A DNA stretch of 64,000 nucleotides from JAXHMB01 sp034521755 (GTDB lineage: Bacteria; Bacteroidota; Rhodothermia; Balneolales; Balneolaceae): contig JAXHMB010000001.1 in the NCBI GenBank assembly GCA_034521755.1, positions 372,001 through 436,000 of the forward strand, written 5' to 3'. Made by a program: the position numbers and the translations under genes. Below are positions 45,507-55,056 of the stretch, in pieces. Positions within the stretch are counted from its first letter, which is position 1; each line of letters opens with the position of its first letter. Below the pieces are notes generated by a model. The model had not been told where the DNA came from. It ran no database searches and saw nothing but the letters and a program-made list of their open reading frames with translations.

Positions 45507-46175
45507 CTAGCTTTCCGGATCAATCAAACGCCGTGAAATACCCTTTGACACGGCTTCGGAGCGAGAGTTGACTTGTAGCTTACGGTAAATATTTCTGATA
45601 TGATATCTTACCCCATCTACAGAAAGAAATATTGTTTTTGCAATAGCAGCATAGGACTTTCCAGTGGCAAGCTGCTCTAAAATTTCTTGTTCTCTTTCAC
45701 TCAACTGCTCTTCTTCATTTACTGTGGGATGATGAAACGTTTTAATCACTTTTCGTGCGATATTCGGCGTCATTGGTGAGCCCCCTTCATGAGCATCTCG
45801 AATAGCCTGTTGTAGTTCTTCCGGAGAGACTTTCTTCATCAAATAGCCCACTGCGCCCGCACAAAGTGCGTCAAAAACATGCTTGTCATCATCAAAGACG
45901 GTAGCCATAATTACATTGATATCAGGATATTCTTTTTGTAGGTGGACAACTCCTTCAATTCCCGACATACCGGGTAACTCAATATCCATGAGTATAAGAT
46001 CCGCTTTGGAGATTTCATCCGAATCAAAAGCATCTTCGCAACTCTCAAAAGTATTTAAGACTACAAAGTCATCTTCAAAATCAAGAATGGCACTCCACCC
46101 CTCTCTCATATAGCGATTATCCTCAACAATAATAATCTTTATCAAAGATTTAATTTCTTCTGTCATAATTTCCAT
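45507..46175 (-). CDS. NarL/FixJ family response regulator
   Basis: A 222-residue two-component regulator with receiver (D64 phosphoacceptor in LMDIELPGMSG) and LuxR-type HTH (about 155-215, LSEREQEILEQLATGKSYAAIAK with the recognition helix VDGVRYHIRNIYRKL). It begins 65 bases downstream of the kinase gene, so it is the cognate regulator. A terminator follows at 45331. The targets are unknown. Confidence 0.93.
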   Translation of the reverse strand: MEIMTEEIKSLIKIIIVEDNRYMREGWSAILDFEDDFVVLNTFESCEDAFDSDEISKADLILMDIELPGMSGIEGVVHLQKEYPDINVIMATVFDDDKHVFDALCAGAVGYLMKKVSPEELQQAIRDAHEGGSPMTPNIARKVIKTFHHPTVNEEEQLSEREQEILEQLATGKSYAAIAKTIFLSVDGVRYHIRNIYRKLQVNSRSEAVSKGISRRLIDPES

Positions 46176-46240
46176 GAATAATTATACTGCTTCGTCCTGT
46201 TAATTCCACTACATGGTTATGCGGTTTTGCTCTCTCCGAT

Positions 46241-49090
46241 TTATAGCTTCTTTTTCAAAATCCACCGTGTTCCTATTTTTATATCTGATTCCAATATAAT
46301 TTCTGCTTTAATTTTTTTAGCTCTGTTCCTGATATTCTCTATCCCATTCCCCTCCGAATCTGCATCCTTATTAAAACCTTTGCCATTGTCCTGAACCACC
46401 ATTGTAAGTTCACCCAACTCGTATGTTAGTCGGATATCTACTCTATCAGCTTCAGAATGACGGGCTGCATTTGTAATCATTTCTTTGAAGATTAGCCACA
46501 AATGCTGGCGAAGCTGCAGATCTAACGGACGATTGATGGACTCATCAATATTCAACTCATAGGCAATGTTTTTGCTTTCCAACAAATCAGAAGCAAAGCG
46601 ACGGCATTTCGAAAGTAAATCTATCCAGTCATCATTTTCCGGATCAATAGACCAAATGATATCTGTAATTTTTTCTTTGGCATCATTCGCACTTTCCGAA
46701 ATAAGATTAACAAATCGTCTACCTTGTCCATTGCCTGGTGATTTCTTGATGGCCTCAGCAAAATAACTGATAGAACTGAGTGTAGCGCTCACTTCATCAT
46801 GCAAATCACTTGCAATGCGATTTCGTACTCGTTGCTCCCGTAAAATATTATTGATCCGAAACCGGTATAATGCATAAATAATAGATCCTGCCAACAACAC
46901 GTAAGCGATATATGCCCATACCGTGCGATACCACGGCGGCAAAACAGTAAATGTAAACGAATCAATTGTTCCCAGTTTGTGATACACATTTCTTCCCTGC
47001 ACCTCAAACGTGTAGGTACCTTCAGGGATGAAGGTGTAGTCTTTTTCTGTTTCAGCTGTCCAACTGCTCCAATTATTATCATATCCCTTCAGACGAACCC
47101 GATACCTGTTTTCTTCTGGTGCAATATAGCTGGCTGCAGCATAGGTAAAACGAAGTTCATTATCCTTAAAAAGAAGTTCAAAATCTGTTTCAGGTTCGCC
47201 ATAACCACCGTAAATCAAAGAATCGTTATGAACCAACAGCCCGGTTATATTAGTATTAAAAGTATGATTATATTCCCAATCGGGATTAGATAGATGATAA
47301 ATGCCTGCAGAACCGCCAAACCACATGCTATTGCCTTCACCACAGGTTATTGTTGTAATACTTTCGCCTTCGTCAATCAACCGGTATGGATCTTCGGTTA
47401 CTTCCCAGCTCCCATCTTTTAAAACAGCCCGCTTAATTTTGCGATTATTGCGAAACCAGACTTCTCCAGATTGGCACTGCTTAAATCGATTCACTTGCAT
47501 TGAAGTTAATTCGGGATCATTAAATGTAGAATCAATGACCAATGAATCAAGCTGGGTATCATAAGTGTAAAGTCCCGAACCTGTTCCTATGTGAATTTTT
47601 TCCTCAATAATTCCAACTTTTTCATATTGATCTCCTTCCTGCAAGGGAACCAAATATTTTTTTTGACCAGTATCAGTTATGCCAATTCTAAAAACTCCCT
47701 CTGCACTCGAAATGGCCCAAACCTCATCATCTTTGACATATAAATCATCAAAATAATATTCCTGGCCGACAAGCTGCTTTCTTTGCAGACTCTCACCATT
47801 TAGTTCCAATCGAAAAATGCTCCCCTCCTGGACTCCATAAAATACTCTGCTACTGTTGTGTCCTGCAGCTATGCTGCTAAATACTTCATCAGAAATATTC
47901 TGTGTGCCCCGTTCTGTAATTCTGATGACTCCTTCAGAAGTAGCAGCCCAAATTTCATCTCCATTTTTTGCCCCATCGTAAACCCTAGCAATACTATTAT
48001 TTACAACCTGAAGGTTTTCTTTACCAGATATATAAAAGATACCTTCTGTTGAGCCGATATATGTTTTTTCACCCAAAGTCTCCAAAAAGCCCGGAATCCC
48101 CTCATATCCTTGTTGGCTGTTAAGTTTGGTAACCGGGTTGTTCACTAACATTTTAGACAGGCCATTATCGGTAGCTGCCCAAAGTATTTGCTCCCGGTCC
48201 ACATAGAGATCATAGATAATATTGGTAGGAAGCCCATCTTCCTCGGTAATAATAGTTTTAAGTTCGCCTCGAGTATTGATGATCACAATCCCTCCAGAAA
48301 GGGTAGCTATAGCTATCTCCTGCTCATTCAAATATACAGCCCGGTAAACTTTATGCTGTTTTACATAGTCAGCTGCCTCCGTTTCAAAAGAACGGAACTT
48401 ATAACCGTCATATAGCATAAAACCCTGCTGACGAGAAAGGAAAAGGTACTCGTTTTCAAATGGCAAAATTACATAGAGTCGATCACTGACATAATCACCA
48501 GAATTAGCTAAAGCATGCAACTTATTATCAACAATTTTAAATAATCCCAAGCTATCAATTTGTACTGCTATCTCATTACCTAATTCAAACAATCCCTGAA
48601 TACCCATTTCGGGATTAATAACCTTGATAGAATCTTTCTCAAGTTTAAAAACTGCCTCATAAGACCTTAAGAATAAGTTTCTGCTACTTACACCAGTTTG
48701 CCAGATATCTGTAAAATTCCCCGACAAAGAGTCGAGTTCATTTCTCAAACTTCTAGGATAGAAATTATTCAATGAATCTGAATCTATATATCCAAAGTCT
48801 CCAACACCACCCCAAAAAATATTCCCATTATGATTTTCGAGCGAACGAACAGTATTTCCATTCGGTAAATGTCTAGGAGTCCATCCTACTCCATTATATT
48901 GAATCAGTCCATTTACCTGATTACCAAAGAATATATAACCTGAACTATCTTGAATAATGTCCCAGTTTTGCCTAAAGCCCCTAATTGTTTTTGTATCATA
49001 CGTTTCAATAAAAAAATACCCTTGGCTGTATAGGGCCAAGGGACAAAGGAAAATTACAATTACTAGTGCTATGAAAGTACGAAAAAACAT
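46241..49090 (-). CDS. Sensor histidine kinase with periplasmic propeller and YYY domain (HisKA_3)
   Basis: A 949-residue membrane kinase: a signal or membrane segment at 1-22, a large periplasmic beta-propeller region (Reg_prop-like repeats such as LPTNIIYDLYVDREQILWAATDNGLSKM), a Y_Y_Y domain near 645-710, a membrane segment at about 722-745, then HisKA_3 with phospho-histidine H764 (SDLHDEVSATLSS) and the HATPase with NAARHSEAD and QDNGKGF. The signal is probably a polymer or carbohydrate in the periplasm, as in related systems, but this is inferred. The cognate regulator lies downstream. Confidence 0.93.
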   Translation of the reverse strand: MFFRTFIALVIVIFLCPLALYSQGYFFIETYDTKTIRGFRQNWDIIQDSSGYIFFGNQVNGLIQYNGVGWTPRHLPNGNTVRSLENHNGNIFWGGVGDFGYIDSDSLNNFYPRSLRNELDSLSGNFTDIWQTGVSSRNLFLRSYEAVFKLEKDSIKVINPEMGIQGLFELGNEIAVQIDSLGLFKIVDNKLHALANSGDYVSDRLYVILPFENEYLFLSRQQGFMLYDGYKFRSFETEAADYVKQHKVYRAVYLNEQEIAIATLSGGIVIINTRGELKTIITEEDGLPTNIIYDLYVDREQILWAATDNGLSKMLVNNPVTKLNSQQGYEGIPGFLETLGEKTYIGSTEGIFYISGKENLQVVNNSIARVYDGAKNGDEIWAATSEGVIRITERGTQNISDEVFSSIAAGHNSSRVFYGVQEGSIFRLELNGESLQRKQLVGQEYYFDDLYVKDDEVWAISSAEGVFRIGITDTGQKKYLVPLQEGDQYEKVGIIEEKIHIGTGSGLYTYDTQLDSLVIDSTFNDPELTSMQVNRFKQCQSGEVWFRNNRKIKRAVLKDGSWEVTEDPYRLIDEGESITTITCGEGNSMWFGGSAGIYHLSNPDWEYNHTFNTNITGLLVHNDSLIYGGYGEPETDFELLFKDNELRFTYAAASYIAPEENRYRVRLKGYDNNWSSWTAETEKDYTFIPEGTYTFEVQGRNVYHKLGTIDSFTFTVLPPWYRTVWAYIAYVLLAGSIIYALYRFRINNILREQRVRNRIASDLHDEVSATLSSISYFAEAIKKSPGNGQGRRFVNLISESANDAKEKITDIIWSIDPENDDWIDLLSKCRRFASDLLESKNIAYELNIDESINRPLDLQLRQHLWLIFKEMITNAARHSEADRVDIRLTYELGELTMVVQDNGKGFNKDADSEGNGIENIRNRAKKIKAEIILESDIKIGTRWILKKKL

Positions 49091-49106
49091 TTTAGGCGTT
49101 TATCCT

Positions 49107-49361
49107 TTATTTATCTGGATGTCCAGCCTCTCCATCAATATGCTCCTCTGGACCTTTTTGATGACTTGCCTTGAACCTTATATATACTTCCTCTTTACCT
49201 CTAGAAGTATATGTAATTAATTTTGATTCATCTGGATCAAAAGATCTGACATTATTTCCTGATCGCTTTGGAGGCACTGTGATTTTTTTTGTTTTCCCTC
49301 CCGGTTCAGTAAAATCAATTTCTAAAGGATAATCTGAATTATTTGTCATTGAATAGCTCAT
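49107..49361 (-). CDS. Small protein upstream of the sensor kinase, unknown
   Basis: An 84-residue protein with a short hydrophilic N-terminus, a predicted beta strand region (PLEIDFTEPGGKTKKITVP), and a Lys/Glu/His-rich C-terminus ending EHIDGEAGHPDK. No signal peptide is evident. It ends 16 bases before the kinase start, so it is probably the first gene of that operon. The function is unknown; a regulatory or sensing accessory is possible. Confidence 0.55.
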   Translation of the reverse strand: MSYSMTNNSDYPLEIDFTEPGGKTKKITVPPKRSGNNVRSFDPDESKLITYTSRGKEEVYIRFKASHQKGPEEHIDGEAGHPDK

Positions 49362-49572
49362 AGTAATGTCCTCATTTGATTTAATATTTAGATAGACCAG
49401 AAAGTAATGATTTAAATCTCTATATCACTACATGGACATGTAGTTTTATCCCAAACTCTATTTCATTATAGTTTTAAAGAATAAATTATTCAATTCCTTT
49501 TCAGTTTATTACGCATTTTTCTATAGCTTTACTACTTTCATAAGCAGATAAATATCAACCTCAGGATAAATT

Positions 49573-50991
49573 ATGCTTGATGCTGTTATCATCGGTGCTG
49601 GTCCCAATGGATTGGCTGCTGCCATTACCCTGGCTCAGCGAGGATTAGAAGTCAAAGTTTATGAAGCGAAAGATACCATTGGCGGTGGCACACGCACCCA
49701 AGAGCTGACACTGCCAGGCTTTAAGCATGATGTCTGTTCTGCTATTCATCCTATGGCAGTGGCCTCTCCTTTTTTTCAGTCTTTACCGCTTGAAGAACAC
49801 GGACTCCAATGGATTCACCCCGAATATCCCTTAGCTCATCCTCTTGATAATGGAGAAGTCGTAGTTTTATATGAGTCTCTTGAAAAGATGGTTGATTCGT
49901 TAGGGGCTGATGGGATGAAATACCACCGATTAATGGAACCGATTGTACAGAACTGGAATTCATTATCAAAACAAATACTGGGACCTATTTCTCTTTTACC
50001 TTCATCGCCTATTATTATGGCTCGCTTTGGGTTACAAGCATTTAAATCCGCAGAAAGACTGGCACTTAATAAATTTGATAATAAGGAAACTCAGGCACTC
50101 TTTGCGGGACTGGCAGCCCATAGCATCTTACCCCTTTCCAAACCTACCACTGCAGCCATTGGACTGGTGTTAGGAGCTGTGGCACACCATATTGGATGGC
50201 CTTTCCCTAAAGGCGGCTCTCATAGTATAACAAAAGCTATGGCCTCATACTTCAAATCACTGGGTGGGGAAATTGAAACCAATAGGTTAATAACTTCAAT
50301 AGATGAGCTGCCCAAAGCTAAAGCCATATTTTTCAATACAACACCTGCCCAAGTACTGGATATCGCCGGGGATAGCGTTCCTTACTCCTATGCCCACAAA
50401 CTCAACGGTTTTCGCTATGGTTCCGGTGCATTTAAATTAGACCTTGCTTTGGAAGAGCCTGTCCCCTGGATCAATCCTTCATGTCATAAAGCAGCTACAA
50501 TTCACTTGGGAGGTACTTTTGAAGAAATTGCTCAATCTGAAAAAGCTGTAGCTAATGGAAAACATCCGGGGAAACCCTATGTATTAGTTGCACAACAAAG
50601 TCTGTTTGATGAAACACGCGCACCCAAGGGAAAGCATACGATTTGGGCCTATTGCCATGTCCCCCATGGTTCAACTAAAGATATGAGAAAGCCGATTTTA
50701 AATCAGATTGAACGATTTGCTCCAGGCTTTAAAGATCTGATTATTGGGCAACATTCCATGAACACCCAAGATTTACAAAACTATAATGCCAACTATATTG
50801 GTGGTGATATTAATGGCGGTGCTCAGGATTTAAGCCAGCTTTTTAGCAGGCCGGTTAACATGTTTAATCCCTATCATATTCCACAAACCAATATGTATAT
50901 CAGTTCTTCTTCAACTCCGCCTGGTGGTGGCGTACACGGTATGTGTGGGTATCATGCTGCCCAATCAGCAATCAAGGATTTGTTTAGCTAG
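49573..50991 (+). CDS. FAD-dependent phytoene-desaturase-like oxidoreductase
   Basis: A 472-residue flavoprotein of the carotenoid/retinoid oxidoreductase superfamily. The Rossmann motif VIIGAGPNGLAAAITLAQRG and YEAKDTIGGGTRT open the protein, and the FAD end motif SSSTPPGGGVHGMCGYHAA closes it. Similarity is to the COG1233 group rather than to a specific carotenoid enzyme. It opens the 49.6-53.6 kb patch and is itself intact. Confidence 0.88.
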   Translation: MLDAVIIGAGPNGLAAAITLAQRGLEVKVYEAKDTIGGGTRTQELTLPGFKHDVCSAIHPMAVASPFFQSLPLEEHGLQWIHPEYPLAHPLDNGEVVVLYESLEKMVDSLGADGMKYHRLMEPIVQNWNSLSKQILGPISLLPSSPIIMARFGLQAFKSAERLALNKFDNKETQALFAGLAAHSILPLSKPTTAAIGLVLGAVAHHIGWPFPKGGSHSITKAMASYFKSLGGEIETNRLITSIDELPKAKAIFFNTTPAQVLDIAGDSVPYSYAHKLNGFRYGSGAFKLDLALEEPVPWINPSCHKAATIHLGGTFEEIAQSEKAVANGKHPGKPYVLVAQQSLFDETRAPKGKHTIWAYCHVPHGSTKDMRKPILNQIERFAPGFKDLIIGQHSMNTQDLQNYNANYIGGDINGGAQDLSQLFSRPVNMFNPYHIPQTNMYISSSSTPPGGGVHGMCGYHAAQSAIKDLFS

Positions 50992-51071
50992 AGAATATCT
51001 GCTGAACTGTTGCAAAGCGCAGCCTGCTCGCACTAGCTGATTCAGAAATTAAGATTCAAAAAACCGACTTA

Positions 51072-52493
51072 ATCGGATTCCAAAGAGTTTCGAGAAGAAG
51101 CCCACAAGCTAGTTGACTGGATGGCCGACTATATGGAGAATGCAGATCAGTATCCTGTCAAACCTAATGTATCGCCCGGAGATATTTTAAAACAACTACC
51201 CAAGCATGCGCCTCAAGCAGGTGAATCCTTTGAGCAGTTAGTGAAAGATTTTAATGAAATCATTATGCCGGGTATGACCCACTGGGAATCACCTAAATTT
51301 ATGGGCTATTTTCCTGCCAACAAAAGCTATCCCTCTATTTTAGCAGAAATGCTTACTGCCACGCTGGGTGCACAATGCATGAGTTGGATAACCTCTCCTG
51401 CAGCCACTGAGCTTGAAGAACGCGTCATGAAGTGGCTTCGGGAAATGATTGGGCTTCCAAATGAATTTACGGGGGTTATACAGGATACAGCATCCACGGC
51501 TACCCTCACTGCTTTACTGATGGCAAGAGAACAAATTCCAGGTTTTAAAATCAATGAAGACGGATTTTCTGAGACAGAACAATTTACTGTTTATTGCTCA
51601 TCAGAAACCCATTCTTCTATTGAAAAAGACGTAAAAATTGCCGGCTTTGGAAAGAGAAACCTTAGAAAAATACCTGTTGATCAAAATTTTGCCCTCAAGC
51701 CGCAAGAGTTGGAAAAGAGAATTCGTAAAGACCTTGAAAATGGCATTAAACCTGCTTGTGTAGTAGCAACCATTGGAACAACAGGTTCAACAGCTATCGA
51801 TCCACTTAAAGAAATAGCCGATATCTGTGACCGATACGAAATATTTCTACATGTTGATGCTGCCTTTGCCGGTACTGCCCTGCTTTTACCTGAGTATCGC
51901 TGGATGATCGAAGGTATAGAATCCGTTGATTCTTTTGTATTTAATCCACACAAATGGATGTTTACCAACTTCGATTGTTCAGCCTTCTATGTACAAGATG
52001 AAGCTTTACTGGTCAAAACTTTTGAAATTACTCCCGAATACCTCAAAACACCTGAAGATAAACGAGTTAAAAATTATCGAGACTGGGGTATTCCCTTGGG
52101 GCGCACGGTTCCGGGCACTTAAGCTTTGGTTTGTGATTCGCGAGTTTGGCATTGAGGGACTTCAGGAAAAGATCAAAAACTCATATTGCTCTTGCATCTG
52201 ATCTTAAAGACGAAATTGAACAAGATGATAATTTTGAGCTGCTTGCACCTGTCCCCCTTAACACTATATGCTTCAGGTATAAACCTTCAAATATTTCTGA
52301 TTTAAAAACCCTTAACCAATTGAATAGCAGATTATTAGATGCCGTAAATAAAACAGGGGATCTATTTATTACCCATACTAAATTAAATAATATTTATACC
52401 CTGCGAATGGTAATCGGCAATACAAATGTTACCAAAACACATGTTAAAAAAGCATGGAATTTAATTCAGGAAGAATCTCTAAAGCTAATTTAA
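51072..52493 (+). pseudogene. PLP-dependent (aromatic L-amino acid-like) decarboxylase, broken by three 1-base insertions
   Basis: Group II PLP decarboxylase family with the PLP lysine in NPHKWMF and the conserved GRRFRALKLWF block. Three single-base insertions split it. C51074 breaks the natural start (ATCGG instead of ATGG, giving MDSKEF if removed). A52105 breaks the arginine block, and a base near T52181 breaks the later reading frame, so frames 51121-52122 and 52146-52493 are only pieces. Removing the three gives 472 residues, the normal family length. It is therefore a pseudogene or a badly sequenced gene. Substrate unknown. Confidence 0.85.
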
Positions 52494-52508
52494 ATACGGG
52501 TTTTATTT

Positions 52509-53213
52509 ATGGACTTATCAGATGTAAAAGCACTTGTAACCGGCGGCAGCTCCGGGATTGGAAAAGCAACAGCTAAAACAATCATTGATGGTGGAGGGAA
52601 AGCTGTTATTGCCGCCCGAACTCAATCAGATCTTGATGAAGCCGCCGAAGAAATTGGTGCTATCCCTATTCAGTGTGATGTAAGTGATGGAGATCAAGTC
52701 AAAAACATGGTATCTGATACTATTGAAAAACTTGATGGCTTTAACGTACTCATCAATAACGCCGGATATGGGCATTTTAGTAAACTGATCAACTTAGAAG
52801 CAAAAGACTTTGAAGATATACTTCGAGTAAATACGATTGGTGCCATGATGGTAGCCCGCGAATCCGCCAAACACTTTATTAGGCAAGATTACGGAAATAT
52901 CATTAATGTATCTTCAACAGCCGGTAAGCGTGGGTTTGAGGGTGGAACGGCCTATGTGGCCAGTAAGTTTGCCCTGGGTGGTATGACCGAATGTTGGCGA
53001 TCAGAACTTAGACCCCATAATATACGGGTGATGCAGATAAACCCCAGTGAAGTACAGACGGATTTCCCACAAAATGCCGGAAAGGAAGCACGTGAATTTA
53101 ATGAAACAAAACTCATAGCTGAGGACATTGCGCAAATGATTTGCAGTATGCTCAAACTGGCTGATCGCGGCTTTATTCCTGAAACAAGCGTATGGGCAAC
53201 AAACCCTAGATAA
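52509..53213 (+). CDS. Short-chain dehydrogenase/reductase
   Basis: NAD(P)-dependent reductase of 234 residues. The cofactor motif TGGSSGIGKAT, NNAGYGH, the catalytic Ser in VSSTAGKRGFEGG, and YVASKFA are intact, and the C-terminus ends VWATNPR. It begins 15 bases after the decarboxylase remnant. The Rieske remnant immediately downstream continues in another frame across its stop. Substrate unknown. Confidence 0.92.
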   Translation: MDLSDVKALVTGGSSGIGKATAKTIIDGGGKAVIAARTQSDLDEAAEEIGAIPIQCDVSDGDQVKNMVSDTIEKLDGFNVLINNAGYGHFSKLINLEAKDFEDILRVNTIGAMMVARESAKHFIRQDYGNIINVSSTAGKRGFEGGTAYVASKFALGGMTECWRSELRPHNIRVMQINPSEVQTDFPQNAGKEAREFNETKLIAEDIAQMICSMLKLADRGFIPETSVWATNPR

Positions 53214-53582
53214 TTTTTATGGGGTTGAAAATGGAGAAGCCTATTATTACTTCATTTTTCCAAACATTATGCTGAACATTGTACCGGGTAGGTTGCAAAC
53301 GAATGTTATACGTCCCATTTCTGTGGATAAAACAGAAGTTATTTTCAACTATTACTACCAGGATATACAAACAGCAGAAAAAAAGACATTATTGAAAAAG
53401 ACAAGGCCTATAGTCACAAAATTCAACTCGAAGACATTGAAATTTGTGAGTTAGTCCAAAAAGGACTTGGCTCAAACGCTTACGACAAAGGAAGGTTTTC
53501 AGTGAAGCGTGAAAAAGGCGTCTATCACTTTCAATCATTACTCAAAAAGGTCTTTAGGAACTACCTAGCTGCAAATAAGTAG
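53214..53582 (+). pseudogene. C-terminal remnant of a Rieske-type ring-hydroxylating oxygenase, frameshifted
   Basis: About 120 residues of the alpha-subunit SRPBCC catalytic tail in two frames. The first reads GEAYYYFIFPNIMLNIVPG through NYYYQD; the second ENDS in KGRFSVKREKGVYHFQSLL. The frame changes at an A7 tract (53379-53385); one further A restores the frame. The iron-sulfur Rieske domain and most of the catalytic domain are missing, so the gene was already truncated before the indel. It joins the SDR gene directly at 53213. Confidence 0.75.
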
Positions 53583-54572
53583 TTCCCAATCTTCATCAAT
53601 TGGAGGCACACCGTCAAATTGTACTACATAATCTCCATAGATTGGATCATAGTAGTGTCCTCCCTCCTGGTAATCATCATTCCAGGTTTTTGAGCTATCT
53701 TCATTTAGTTTGTATAAGAATGGCGATAAGTACAGCCGCTCAACATGCCATCTGCCTTCTTCTCCCGAAGGAATATCCTCACCGTCACCGTATAACATTA
53801 AACCACCATCGGCATACACTTCATGCCCAGGGTTAGTCTCTTTGTATTCGTGACTCACATTCATCACTTTATGACCTATTTCATGAGCTACAGTTCCCCT
53901 CAGACGATCTTCACGCGATAAATTAGAAATAGTAATAATACCCCTATACCTAGACGGAATTTGATTAACATAAGAATAGGTAGGGAAAGATAATCCTCCT
54001 GTCCTCACTGATTTCATCGTCCAATTACGGCCCTCTGAAACTTCAAGAAAAGGGAAAAATACATCCTGCAAGACTACCAAAAAGATTCTTCTGTGACTAT
54101 TCTCTTGATCTTCAACAATACTATTAAATGCTTCTTTTGCCAAGGGAGTGAGCTCTGAAGGATGACGCCTGCTATGCTCATACATATTTACATATTCAGT
54201 TTGTGGGATGCCCGGGACCTTGTTTGCCTGAATGGAAAAATATTTGGGATTAATCTTTCCTGTCTTTACCCATAGCAGATTAATCTGCACATCAGTAGGT
54301 TTATAAATTTCTTTTGCAGCACGAAGGCTGTTCATCAAGTTCTTTAAAGTCACCTTGTCAAATTCTTCATCAAAATTAGAGGGGAAATAAACTCCTACAT
54401 CAAGAGTGAGTTTATCAGTTTCTATATCAGAATTGAACTCACCTACATCTATAGTGTCTATCTCTGTCCAACTTACTGTAGTCACTTCAGATATTTCTGA
54501 CGTGTCCTCATCTTCTTGCATACATCCTAAAAATGATATTACTGAAATTATTAGTAAAAAATACTTCATCAA
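53565..54572 (-). CDS. Secreted lipoprotein with HExxH zinc-protease motif
   Basis: A 335-residue lipoprotein, lipid cysteine C17 (FLGC), rich in acidic residues in the linker. A zincin motif HEIGH (H230, E231, H234) sits in VAHEIGHKVMNVSHEY; a third ligand is uncertain (H241 and E242 are candidates, not the metzincin spacing HxxGxxH). The C-terminus is rich in Asp, Tyr and Trp. The stop overlaps the end of the Rieske remnant on the opposite strand. Exported proteolytic function is inferred. Confidence 0.7.
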   Translation of the reverse strand: MMKYFLLIISVISFLGCMQEDEDTSEISEVTTVSWTEIDTIDVGEFNSDIETDKLTLDVGVYFPSNFDEEFDKVTLKNLMNSLRAAKEIYKPTDVQINLLWVKTGKINPKYFSIQANKVPGIPQTEYVNMYEHSRRHPSELTPLAKEAFNSIVEDQENSHRRIFLVVLQDVFFPFLEVSEGRNWTMKSVRTGGLSFPTYSYVNQIPSRYRGIITISNLSREDRLRGTVAHEIGHKVMNVSHEYKETNPGHEVYADGGLMLYGDGEDIPSGEEGRWHVERLYLSPFLYKLNEDSSKTWNDDYQEGGHYYDPIYGDYVVQFDGVPPIDEDWELLICS

Positions 54573-54630
54573 TTTATTACGTCTTTTTTTAAGTTTTAAT
54601 TAGCTTGACAAATCTTTCTCTAAGAAGCGG

Positions 54631-54960
54631 TTACCTGCACTCTTTACATGGACAAAGCTCTCTTAGAGTCTCCCACTGATACATTCCGGTATTATGCCCA
54701 TCGCTCCATTCAATTCGTATGGCATGATTGCCAACTTGTCGAATACCCTCAATTTGATAATGCTGCGTAGGCTCTACATCAAAAAGAGACTTATCGAATG
54801 AGCCCATTTGTGCATGCCCTCCCCTGCATTCCACACAGGGACAATTCTTGCGAAGTCCAAACAGAGAATACAAAGATTCATGTCCATCTGCCCATTCAAT
54901 ATAAAGCTCTTCATCAGACTGACGAACTTCTACAGATTTTGGAGTATGCTTTTTATCCAT
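54631..54960 (-). CDS. DUF971 domain protein
   Basis: A 109-residue protein of the DUF971 family (gamma-butyrobetaine-hydroxylase N-terminal-like fold). The conserved core IEWADGHESLYSLFGLRKNCPCVECRGG, with four cysteines in the C-C-C-x pattern, is present, and a second repeat IRIEWSDGHNTGMYQWETLRELCPC follows. Zinc or iron-sulfur binding is possible. The gene lies 58 bases downstream of an intergenic start point and is convergent with none. Confidence 0.85.
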   Translation of the reverse strand: MDKKHTPKSVEVRQSDEELYIEWADGHESLYSLFGLRKNCPCVECRGGHAQMGSFDKSLFDVEPTQHYQIEGIRQVGNHAIRIEWSDGHNTGMYQWETLRELCPCKECR

Positions 54961-55056
54961 AATTGTTTTGCTATCAGCTTAATTTTCTATTTAAACTAAG
55001 TAATTACGCACCCAATATGCACTTAAAATTGCCCTTCATTTCTTTATATTCTGTTT

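Noticed and set aside
51926..52201. Open frame overlapping the broken decarboxylase
   Set aside because: It contains part of the decarboxylase (ARFRALKLWF) in the shifted frame and is explained by the +1 insertions, so it is not a separate gene.
53379..53385. A7 run as a phase-variable switch in a working Rieske gene
   Set aside because: The N-terminal three quarters, including the iron-sulfur domain, are absent, so restoring the frame would not yield a working oxygenase.
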